Below, one piece after another: positions 53,728-60,631 of a stretch of DNA of 64,000 nucleotides; the first letter of the stretch is position 1; each line of letters opens with the position of its first letter. The notes under the pieces are model-generated. The model saw only the letters and a program-made list of their open reading frames with translations, had not been told where the DNA came from and did not search any database. A program made the position numbers and the translations under genes. The stretch is from JALHMI01 sp964598535 (GTDB lineage Bacteria > Planctomycetota > Planctomycetia > Pirellulales > PALSA-1355): NCBI GenBank assembly GCA_964598535.1, contig CAZRCI010000001.1, forward strand, positions 1-64,000, in the 5' to 3' direction.

Positions 53728-54447
53728 TTAGCCGCGCGCGCTGCGCTTCCGCCGCGCAAGCTGCCAGCCAACCAGCGCCACCAGGCCCATCGCGCCCAGC
53801 ACGACGCTGCCCGGCTCGGGCACCACGGTCAGCACGCCCGAAATGGCATAAAACGAGCCGCGCTCGTCGGCAGGCGCCGGCGAAAAGTGGCGCACCCAGT
53901 TGTATTCCGATCCGGGCGGAAAAACCCCCGGATAGCCGCTCACCGTATTCATATCTCCCAGTGGAATGTACACCGTGCCGTCGGTCTCGGTGCCTGTCCA
54001 CACGATCCCGCCCGCATACAGCCCTCCGGACTCGTTGATGTTAATGGGCGACGTCGGCGCGCCGTCCCACAGGTCGGCGTTATCGTATGCCACGACCGCG
54101 CCGTCGAGCCGATAGATCGTTACACCCGCGGAAAGCATGGGATTCGTGTCCGTATTGTCGCGCGCGTCGATGGCGCTGGTGCTGCCGATCGCCCTCCAGG
54201 TCGTTCCCAACGCCGCCAACTCCGGAACGCTCTCGGCGATGCTCGTCACGAACGCGTTATAGTCGGCGATGTCCGGGCTCAACGCGTCGCGCGTCGTGCT
54301 GGTCACGAACGCCAGCCGGTACTGGTCGCCAACGTTCAGGCCCGCGGGCACCGTCACCACGGCCGCCCGCGCCGCGCCTGACAGACTCAAGGCAACCACG
54401 ATGGCCAACAGTTTGAGCAACCGTCGAGAAGTGAAGGAACGCGTCAT
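53728..54447 (-). CDS. PEP-CTERM sorting-domain protein (paralogue 1)
   Basis: A 239-residue exported protein. The ATG at 54447 is chosen because AGGAGAAAC lies just upstream, and it begins a signal peptide (MTRSFTSRRLLKLLAIVVAL, then SLSGAARAA). The mature part begins VVTVPAGLNVGDQYRLAFVT. The C-terminus is a complete PEP-CTERM anchor: VPEPGSVVLGAMGLVALVG followed by WQLARRKRSARG, that is, the VPEP motif, a hydrophobic helix and a basic tail. Such proteins are processed by exosortase and exported with exopolysaccharide. It is about 70-80% identical by eye to the next gene, a recent tandem duplication. The function of the body is unknown. Confidence 0.88.
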   Translation of the reverse strand: MTRSFTSRRLLKLLAIVVALSLSGAARAAVVTVPAGLNVGDQYRLAFVTSTTRDALSPDIADYNAFVTSIAESVPELAALGTTWRAIGSTSAIDARDNTDTNPMLSAGVTIYRLDGAVVAYDNADLWDGAPTSPININESGGLYAGGIVWTGTETDGTVYIPLGDMNTVSGYPGVFPPGSEYNWVRHFSPAPADERGSFYAISGVLTVVPEPGSVVLGAMGLVALVGWQLARRKRSARG

Positions 54448-54556
54448 GATGTTTCTCCTACGTCCTGGGGGGGCAAGCAATCCTCAACGGTTCTAATGAC
54501 TTTAGCAGACTACCGACCAACGTGCGAAAACTCACGAAAAGCCCTCGCAGGCCGCG

Positions 54557-54595
54557 AAAAAACGCGGGCCGAAAGGTTCTCCCCTCCGGCCCGCG
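54557..54595 (-). terminator. Intrinsic terminator of the second PEP-CTERM gene
   Basis: CGCGGGCCG (54563-54571) pairs with CGGCCCGCG (54587-54595). On the minus strand the stem is followed by six Ts (54562-54557), a classic intrinsic terminator. It lies 45 bp downstream of the stop of the gene at 54640-55374, separating the two paralogues. Confidence 0.85.
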
Positions 54596-54639
54596 TACAT
54601 TTTTACTTCGGTCGCGCCAGTTTGCGGTGAAAAAGTGGA

Positions 54640-55374
54640 TTAGTCGCGCGCGCTGCGCTTCCGCCGCGCAAGCTGCCAGCCCACCATCGCCACCAGGCCC
54701 ATCGCTCCCATCACGATGCTGCCCGGCTCCGGCACGACGGTCAGCACGCCCGAGATGACATAAAACGAGCCGATCTCGTCGGCGGGCGCCGGCGAATAGT
54801 GGCGCACCCAGTTGTACTCCGAGCCCGGCGGAAAATTCCCCGGATAGCCGCTCACGGTTTCCATATGTCCCAGCGGTCTGTCGTAGTCGTAGTGGTACAC
54901 CGTGCCGTCGGTCTCGGTGCCCGTCCACACCCACCAGCCCGCATACGACGCCCCTAACTCATTGATGCTGATGGGCGAAGTCGGCGAGCCGTCCCACAGG
55001 TCGGCGTTATTGTGCGCCACGACCGCGCCGTCGAGCCGGTAAATCGGCACGCCGACGGAAAGCGTGGGATTCGTGTCCGTATTGTCGCGGGCGTCGATGG
55101 CGCTGGTGCTGCCGATCACCCGCCAGGTCGTTCCCAGCGCGGCCAGCTCCGGAATGCTTTCGGCGGCGCTCGTCACGAACGCGTTATAGTCGGCGATGTC
55201 CGAACTCAGGGCGTCGCGCATCGTGCTGGTCACAAACGCCAGCCGGTACTGGTCGCCAACGCTCAGGCCCGCGGGCACCGTCACCACGGCAGCCCGCGCC
55301 ATGCCCGGCAAAGTCAGAACAACCGCGATGGCCAACAGCTTGGAAAACCACGAAAGGGTAAGCGAACGTTTCAT
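54640..55374 (-). CDS. PEP-CTERM sorting-domain protein (paralogue 2)
   Basis: A 244-residue exported protein, tandem paralogue of the gene at 53728-54447. The signal peptide is MKRSLTLSWFSKLLAIAVVL followed by TLPGMARAA; the mature protein begins VVTVPAGLSVGDQYRLAFVT. Within the body it differs by scattered substitutions and an insertion of about five residues (TVYHYDYDRPLGH instead of TVYIPLGD). The C-terminus VPEPGSIVMGAMGLVAMVGW followed by QLARRKRSARD is a full PEP-CTERM anchor. The ATG at 55374 has CTGGAG upstream. The presence of its own terminator implies the two copies are transcribed separately. Confidence 0.88.
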   Translation of the reverse strand: MKRSLTLSWFSKLLAIAVVLTLPGMARAAVVTVPAGLSVGDQYRLAFVTSTMRDALSSDIADYNAFVTSAAESIPELAALGTTWRVIGSTSAIDARDNTDTNPTLSVGVPIYRLDGAVVAHNNADLWDGSPTSPISINELGASYAGWWVWTGTETDGTVYHYDYDRPLGHMETVSGYPGNFPPGSEYNWVRHYSPAPADEIGSFYVISGVLTVVPEPGSIVMGAMGLVAMVGWQLARRKRSARD

Positions 55375-55789
55375 GAAGCTGACTCCAGGAAAGCAGAGAG
55401 GGGGGAGGGGGAGACCTTAAATCCAGAATTTCAAGCCTTAATATACCACCCCCGAACCTCAACGTCTCAATAGAAAATATCGAGGATTTTGATTGTCCGG
55501 CCGCAAACCTGGCCTCCATTTCAGGGCTGGGTTGAACGCTTAAGAACAAACACAATAGCAGGTTAGAGAAATCATTCGGCGGGACGTGGCCGGGGGGAGT
55601 TCAGGCCCCCAAAGCCAGCCTGATGGCAAAATGCCACATTGCTAGCATTTTGCCTAAATACGAAATTTTCTACTTAAACCCGATACTACACAACTTGACT
55701 GGCAAATTTGGCTGGTTAGAGTGGCTGTCTGGAGTGTAGTGATATCTCCAAATTTGTCCCTGAAAATCTCGCAATCCAAGGAGCCGCTA
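55375..55789. other. AT-richer divergent intergenic region with a hairpin
   Basis: 415 bp between divergent PEP-CTERM genes, clearly less GC-rich than the surroundings. It contains a perfect 10-bp hairpin, GGCAAAATGC (55625-55634) with GCATTTTGCC (55645-55654), and the promoter at 55695-55722. No gene is seen. Confidence 0.5.
55695..55722 (+). promoter_or_regulatory. Sigma-70-type promoter for the third PEP-CTERM gene
   Basis: TTGACT and TAGAGT are separated by 16 bp. The transcript would start near 55729, giving a leader of about 60 nt before the ATG at 55790. Confidence 0.5.
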
Positions 55790-56663
55790 ATGAAGACCTC
55801 TCCCCTGAGATTCCTCATCTATTGCCGCGACGGCGGCAATGCTGCTGACCGTATCGGTCCGCAGCGCGGAAGCTGTTTCCGTCACCATCGACTCGCTCAC
55901 CATGCTGGCCGGCAATCAAGCCTACCGCTTTACGAACAGCAATCGCAGCGATAGCTTCGACAGCGCTGTCAATGTCGTCAATGGCGGTGGCTCGGTAGCC
56001 GATTCTCTGGGCGCCACGGTAAGTGCCAAGACCCGCTATGCGTATACCCAAACCGCGGATGCGGACGGCTCGTTTCCAGGCGCCGTCGATTTCACCGCGA
56101 CGAGCAACTATCGCGTCGTTTTCACGGTCGACGCCGGAGCCGGCACGGTTTACGACCTCCAGATCGACACCGCCCGTCTTGGCGCGCTCGTCACTCGTGA
56201 CGAAAGTGGTTCGACGGCTACCGCCACCATCAATGCCGTGAGCGGCAGCCTGAACGGTGTCGGAAACGCCAACCTGGGGCTTGCAGGTCCGCTTTCACGC
56301 AGCAGCAGCGACACGGGAGTTTTGGCCGTCAACCAGGGCAGCACGCTGCAACTCCTCAACCTGACCGGTTCGAACACCTACACCTTGGACTTCCAATGGA
56401 CGACCCGAACCCAGAGCAATAATGGAATTCTCGCTGGCGACGAAGGTGTCGCGCTGTTCGGCCTCGACACGCGCGTCAACACTAAGGTTGGCGCTGCGGA
56501 TGACTATCCGGGCACTTCGGGTCGCACGGATCCGTCCGCCGACGGTCACTTCGTGACGGTCACGGCCACGGTGGTCGAAGTCGTTCCCGAACCGTCGACC
56601 TGGATCATGGCCGCGGTGGCGAGCCTGGGCGCGGTATTCTTCCGCCGTCGCAAGTCGGCCTAA
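55790..56663 (+). CDS. PEP-CTERM protein with probable one-base frameshift in the signal peptide
   Basis: The body of the protein reads in the frame starting at 55839 (MLLTVSVRSAEAVSVTIDSL) and ends with VVPEPSTWIMAAVASLGAVF followed by FRRRKSA, a PEP-CTERM anchor. A perfect start (AAGGAG, six bases, ATG at 55790) lies upstream in another frame: MKTSPLRFLIYCRDG. Removing one T at about 55820 would join the two as MKTSPLRFLI, IAATAAMLLTVSVRSAEA, an ideal signal peptide, and give about 290 residues. So either the assembly has one extra base or the copy carries a true frameshift; starting at 55839 would leave only a short, weak signal. The mature body is Ser/Thr/Asn-rich and beta-like. Confidence 0.8.
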
Positions 56664-56727
56664 TGCCAACGGCTTTTTCGACCGTGGATTTTTGATCACG
56701 GATTTTCTTGAATCCGCGAAATCTTGA

Positions 56728-56766
56728 ACGGCCGGCTCGACCCCACACGCGGGTTGAGCCGGCCGT
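56728..56766 (+). terminator. Intrinsic terminator of the third PEP-CTERM gene
   Basis: ACGGCCGGCTCGACCC (56728-56743) pairs with GGGTTGAGCCGGCCGT (56751-56766), 16 bp with one G-T wobble and a 7-nt loop, followed by ATTTCG. It lies 65 bp after the stop. Confidence 0.75.
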
Positions 56767-56900
56767 ATTTCGTTGAAGAACGGGAAACCGCCATTCCACG
56801 GATGCAAGGCCCCTCGCCACGCGTTCCCAATCGCGCGATCAAAATGGGCCCCTTACCGCCGCAACTGCCTCAGCCCAGGAGCGGTCGTGGCGGACGGCAA

Positions 56901-57086
56901 CTACTCGAGACCGCGAAGCGCGTTCGAGAGATTTGCTTTAGGGATGAAGTAATACGTCTTCCCAACCTTGAAGCTCTCCAGTAGACCGCGCTTTGGCATT
57001 CTCATTGCTAGTAGACCTACGTTTTCTCGGCAGTTTTCCCTACAAATCAATCTCATACCAATTTCCACAAATACATTAGTGAACAT
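56901..57086 (-). CDS. Possible small protein in an AT-richer patch, unknown
   Basis: A 61-residue frame starting MFTNVFVEIGMRLICRENCR from the ATG at 57086, ending PKANLSNALRGLE. The C-terminal half (RMPKRGLLESFKVGKTYYFI) has a helix-turn-helix-like or small winged-helix flavour but no recognised family. The local base composition is visibly less GC-rich than the rest of the window. No good ribosome-binding site is present. It may be a remnant of a larger gene. The rest of the 626-bp region 56664-57289 holds no other gene. Confidence 0.3.
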   Translation of the reverse strand: MFTNVFVEIGMRLICRENCRENVGLLAMRMPKRGLLESFKVGKTYYFIPKANLSNALRGLE

Positions 57087-57120
57087 ACTTCCACGCAAAT
57101 CCCAACTTTATGGAAATTGG
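57058..57120. promoter_or_regulatory. Distant inverted repeat in the AT-richer patch
   Basis: CCAATTTCCA (57058-57067) and its perfect reverse complement TGGAAATTGG (57111-57120) are 43 bp apart, upstream of the candidate promoter at 57135. This could be a pair of operator half-sites. Confidence 0.3.
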
Positions 57121-57134
57121 GATCAAATTGGTAA

Positions 57135-57164
57135 TTGACTTATGTGTGACCGTTCAAGCATAAG
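57135..57164 (+). promoter_or_regulatory. Candidate promoter for the PQQ-type propeller gene
   Basis: TTGACT and CATAAG separated by 18 bp; the -10 match is partial. The leader would be about 120 nt. Confidence 0.35.
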
Positions 57165-57289
57165 GATCCCCAGGAAATAGCTGCCCCAACAACAGCGTGC
57201 GATTGCGTCCAAGGCGTTCGCCAAGTCCCCTCGAAAGCCGTATCCTGAAAACTCGATTTCAGACGAACTTCGGAACAAAGCCGCTCCTC

Positions 57290-58612
57290 ATGACATCTCC
57301 TAGAATCACGACCGTCGTCCGCCACGTCTCGCGGGCGGCTCGCCCGTGGCCTTGCCCGCGGCGGCTCGCGTTCGCGCTGGGCATGCTGCTCATCTGCCGG
57401 CTCGCGGCTGCGGACGACTGGCCGCAGTTTCGTGGTCCCGGCGGCCAAGGTCACGCGACCGCGGCCGAGGTGCCGCTCACCTGGAGCGAGCGCGAAAACA
57501 TCACGTGGAAGTCCGCCATCCCAGGCTTGGGCTGGTCGTCGCCCGCCGTGTTCGGCAAGCAAATCTGGCTGACCACCGCCACCGACGAAGGCCATTCGCT
57601 CCGCGCGATCTGCGTCGACCGCGAGAACGGCTCGCTGCTGCACGACGTCGAGGTGTTTCACCTGGACGATCCCGGCTCGATCCACGCCAACAACAGCCAC
57701 GCCTCGCCGACGCCCGTCGTCGACGGCGAGCGCGTCTACGTGCATTACGGGGCGCACGGCACCGCGGCGCTCTCGGCCTCCGGCGAAATCCTCTGGAAAC
57801 GGAAGCTCGCATACGATCACCAGCATGGCCCTGGCGGTTCGCCGGTCCTGTACCAAGACCTGCTGATCGTCGCCTGCGACGGTGGCGACGTGCAGTATGT
57901 CGTCGCGCTCGACAAACACTCGGGCGAGGAGCGCTGGAAACGCGACCGCGCCCACATCAGCCAAGCGCGCAAGAGCGGTGAGCTTCCGGTGCCGATGGCC
58001 TACTGCACGCCGCTGCTGATCGAGCTGGACGGGCGCGTGCAGCTCGTCGCGCTCGGCAGCGACGCGATCGTCGGCCACGAGCCGGCGACCGGCGACGAGA
58101 TCTGGCACTTCCGCTACCGCGGCTATTCGAACGTGCCGCGGCCCGTCTTGGCACACGGCATGCTCTTCTTTGCCACCGGATTCGGCAGTCCCGAGTTTCA
58201 CGGCATCCAGGCCGGCGGCCGCGGCGACATCACCGAATCGAACGCGGTCTGGAAAACGGGCAAAGCCAGCCTGGTGCCGATGAACGTCTCGCCGCTGGTC
58301 GTGGGCCACGAACTGTACACGATCAGCGACGCCGGCCTGGCGGTCTGTTACGACGCGACCACCGGCAAGCAACACTGGCAAAAACGGCTCGGCGGCAAGT
58401 TCTGGGCATCTCCCGTCTATGCCGACGGACGCATCTACTGCCTGAACGATTCTGGAAAAACGTTCGTCCTCAAACCGGGCACGGAGTACGAAGAACTGGC
58501 CGTCAATCAACTCGACGGCCTAACGCAGGCCTCGCCCGCGATCGTCGACCGCGCGATCTTCCTCCGCACCGATACGCATCTCTATCGCATCGAAAATTCA
58601 AAACGCGAGTGA
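57290..58612 (+). CDS. Exported PQQ-type beta-propeller protein
   Basis: A 440-residue secreted protein of the PQQ-like/WD40-like repeat class. The start at the ATG at 57290 gives a basic N-terminus and a hydrophobic core (RRLAFALGMLLICRLAAADD) as signal peptide. The mature protein begins DDWPQFRGPGGQGHA, a typical planctomycete opening for these propellers. The repeated blade motifs include LGWSSPAVFGKQIWLTTATD, SPTPVVDGERVYVHYGAHGT and GPGGSPVLYQDLLIVACDGG, then ASPVYADGRIYCLNDSGKTF. It has no enzyme domain of its own, so binding or assembly roles are likely, as with BamB-like propellers. The HAD gene follows 48 bp later. Confidence 0.85.
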   Translation: MTSPRITTVVRHVSRAARPWPCPRRLAFALGMLLICRLAAADDWPQFRGPGGQGHATAAEVPLTWSERENITWKSAIPGLGWSSPAVFGKQIWLTTATDEGHSLRAICVDRENGSLLHDVEVFHLDDPGSIHANNSHASPTPVVDGERVYVHYGAHGTAALSASGEILWKRKLAYDHQHGPGGSPVLYQDLLIVACDGGDVQYVVALDKHSGEERWKRDRAHISQARKSGELPVPMAYCTPLLIELDGRVQLVALGSDAIVGHEPATGDEIWHFRYRGYSNVPRPVLAHGMLFFATGFGSPEFHGIQAGGRGDITESNAVWKTGKASLVPMNVSPLVVGHELYTISDAGLAVCYDATTGKQHWQKRLGGKFWASPVYADGRIYCLNDSGKTFVLKPGTEYEELAVNQLDGLTQASPAIVDRAIFLRTDTHLYRIENSKRE

Positions 58613-58660
58613 ACTTCAGCGGCAGCCGCGATTCCCGCCCGAGAACCCCTGGAGCAACGC

Positions 58661-59284
58661 ATGTTTCCACGCGGCGTCATCTTCGATCTGGACGGAACGC
58701 TCGTGGACTCGGGCCTCGACTTCGACCACATGCGCCGCGAGTTGGGCATCCCGCCCGGCCGTCTGATTCTCGAAGCGCTCGCGGAGCAGGCACCGGACGA
58801 GGCCGAACCGATGTGGCGCATCGTCGCCGAGCACGAGCTGCGCGGCGCCCAGCGGGCGACTGTTCTCCCCGGCGCGCGCGAGTTTCTGCGCCAGCTCGCC
58901 CAGCGGGGGATTCGGCGTGGCATCCTGACGCGCAATAGCCGCGCCTCGGCGACGGCGACGCTGGCGCGGTTGTCGCTCGAGGTCGAAATGGTCGTCGCGC
59001 GCGAGGATGGCCCCGTGAAGCCCGACCCTGCCGGTATCCTGCGGATCTGTCGCGCGTGGAATCTCGATCCGCGGCACTGCGTGATGATCGGCGACTACCG
59101 CTTCGACATCGAGGCGGGCCGCCGCGCGGGCGCCCGCACCGTGCTGTTCACCGGAACTGGCGGGCGGCACGGTCTGCTGCCGGGTGAAACGGCGGACCTG
59201 GTGCTAGCGACCTTCCTAGGGCCGGAGCCATTTTGGAGTTGGGCCGGCGAAATCGCCCTAGGGAGCAATCCGGAATGCTGCTAA
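58661..59284 (+). CDS. HAD-superfamily phosphatase (phosphoglycolate phosphatase-like)
   Basis: A 207-residue HAD hydrolase. Motif I is VIFDLDGTLVDSG (nucleophile and acid Asp), motif II GILTRNSRAS, motif III near VKPDPAGIL (Lys) and motif IV VMIGDYRFDIEAGRRAGA. The helical cap between motifs I and II is of the C1 type, as in phosphoglycolate phosphatases (Gph) and pyrophosphatase-like proteins. The substrate is not certain. It starts at the ATG at 58661 with TGGAGC upstream and is likely co-transcribed with the propeller gene. Confidence 0.9.
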   Translation: MFPRGVIFDLDGTLVDSGLDFDHMRRELGIPPGRLILEALAEQAPDEAEPMWRIVAEHELRGAQRATVLPGAREFLRQLAQRGIRRGILTRNSRASATATLARLSLEVEMVVAREDGPVKPDPAGILRICRAWNLDPRHCVMIGDYRFDIEAGRRAGARTVLFTGTGGRHGLLPGETADLVLATFLGPEPFWSWAGEIALGSNPECC

Positions 59285-59367
59285 TATCCGCACCCGCCGC
59301 GCGGCAGAATTGGAATCTTCCGCGCACGAACTCGCCTGCACGCCTCGAAGTTCTCGATAGGGATATC

Positions 59368-60477
59368 ATGCCTTCGAATCACTGTCACCTGCGATTGGGG
59401 TTTGTCCTGGCCGCGCTCGTTGCCGTGCCGCATTTGGCGACGGCGCAGCAGTATGCTCCTCGGCGCGCCCCGGCGACAGCGCCCTCGCAGCAGCGCCCTG
59501 CGCCCCAACAGCGCCCCGCGGCGGCGGCGCCGCGCGTCACGCAAGGCACAGCGCAGCCATCCCCGAGAACCGCTCAAGCAGGGCCGCCGGCAGGGCAATA
59601 TCCCGTGCGGCAAACCGCCGGCAGCGAGCCGCTTCCGCAGCGGACGGCCGCGGCCCAGCCCGTCGCCACGCCGACGCCGGTTCCGGCCCACGAACCTTTC
59701 CGACTGACTCCCGAGCAGCAAGCGTTGCTCGACCAGATCCTTCTGAAATGGGAGCAGCAGAGCAGCCGCGTGAACACGTTTAGCTGCACCTTCGGACGCT
59801 GGGAAGTGGACGAAACTTACGGCCCGGCGGAAAATCACTTTCAGATCAGCGAAGCTTATGGCGAGATCAAATACAAATCGCCCGACCATGGCGTGTATCA
59901 GGTCACCAAGCAAACCGAGTGGGACGGGAGCAAGAAGGCCTACGTGCCGCGCACCGAGGGCCTCGACCATTGGGTTTGCAACGGCGAAGCGATCTTCGAA
60001 TTCAACTACCAGCAACGCCAACTCATCGAGCGCCAACTTGCGCCGGAAATGCGGGGCAAAGCGATCACCGACGGCCCGCTGCCGTTCGTGTTTGGCACCA
60101 AGGCCGATCAACTCAAGGCGCGTTACTGGATGCGCGATATCACTCCGACGGACGACGTGGGACAAAAGGTGTGGCTCGAAGCCTGGCCGAAATACCAGCG
60201 CGACGCCGCCAACTTCCAACACGCGATCATCATTCTCAACCAAAAGACCTTCATGCCCTCGGCGCTACGAATCATCCAACCCGACGGCAAGAACAAGCAA
60301 GACTATGCGTTTCAGAACATCTCGGTCAACAATCCTCTGGCGGTGCTGATGAGCGCGTTCTCGGCGCCGCTCAAGCCCCTCGGCTGGACCAAGGTAGTGA
60401 TTCCCGCCGGCGGGCCGCCGGCGTCTCCCACGGAACCTGCGCAGGCTCAACAACCGCGCGCGCAGACCCAACGGTAA
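59368..60477 (+). CDS. Exported planctomycete protein, TIGR03009-like
   Basis: A 369-residue secreted protein of unknown function. The signal peptide (MPSNHCHLRLGFVLAALVAV, ending LATAQQ) is followed by a roughly 80-residue Ala/Pro/Gln-rich linker. The folded part begins about FRLTPEQQALLDQILLKWEQ and continues QSSRVNTFSCTFGRWEVDET, AYGEIKYKSPDHGVYQVTKQ, and RQLAPEMRGKAITDGPLPFV; this resembles TIGR03009, a domain I recall as restricted to planctomycetes, perhaps a lipoprotein-carrier-like (LolA-type) fold. The C-terminus repeats Pro/Ala/Gln. The start at 59368 has GGGA upstream; the frame is open further but not signal-peptide-like. Confidence 0.8.
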   Translation: MPSNHCHLRLGFVLAALVAVPHLATAQQYAPRRAPATAPSQQRPAPQQRPAAAAPRVTQGTAQPSPRTAQAGPPAGQYPVRQTAGSEPLPQRTAAAQPVATPTPVPAHEPFRLTPEQQALLDQILLKWEQQSSRVNTFSCTFGRWEVDETYGPAENHFQISEAYGEIKYKSPDHGVYQVTKQTEWDGSKKAYVPRTEGLDHWVCNGEAIFEFNYQQRQLIERQLAPEMRGKAITDGPLPFVFGTKADQLKARYWMRDITPTDDVGQKVWLEAWPKYQRDAANFQHAIIILNQKTFMPSALRIIQPDGKNKQDYAFQNISVNNPLAVLMSAFSAPLKPLGWTKVVIPAGGPPASPTEPAQAQQPRAQTQR

Positions 60478-60561
60478 ATCGTTCACCGGCCCGCGATGCG
60501 TCTCATTCAACGCGTCTGGAGCAGCATCTTGCCTCCGCTCCGATACGCCGCGGTGTCGGAT

Positions 60562-60589
60562 TTGACTCCCCCTCGGCCCGCGCTATAAT
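60562..60589 (+). promoter_or_regulatory. Strong promoter for the NfeD operon
   Basis: TTGACT and a perfect TATAAT separated by 16 bp. The transcript would start near 60596, 36 nt before the ATG at 60632. This is the best promoter match seen in the window. Confidence 0.75.
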
Positions 60590-60631
60590 CCCCTGTGGAC
60601 CCCTGAAATTCAACGGAATTTCTTCCTGAAT

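Noticed and set aside
57140..58510. Minus-strand frame of 456 codons opposite the PQQ-type propeller
   Set aside because: The propeller blades on the plus strand are unmistakable; the antisense sequence is a Gly/Arg/Val-rich shadow.
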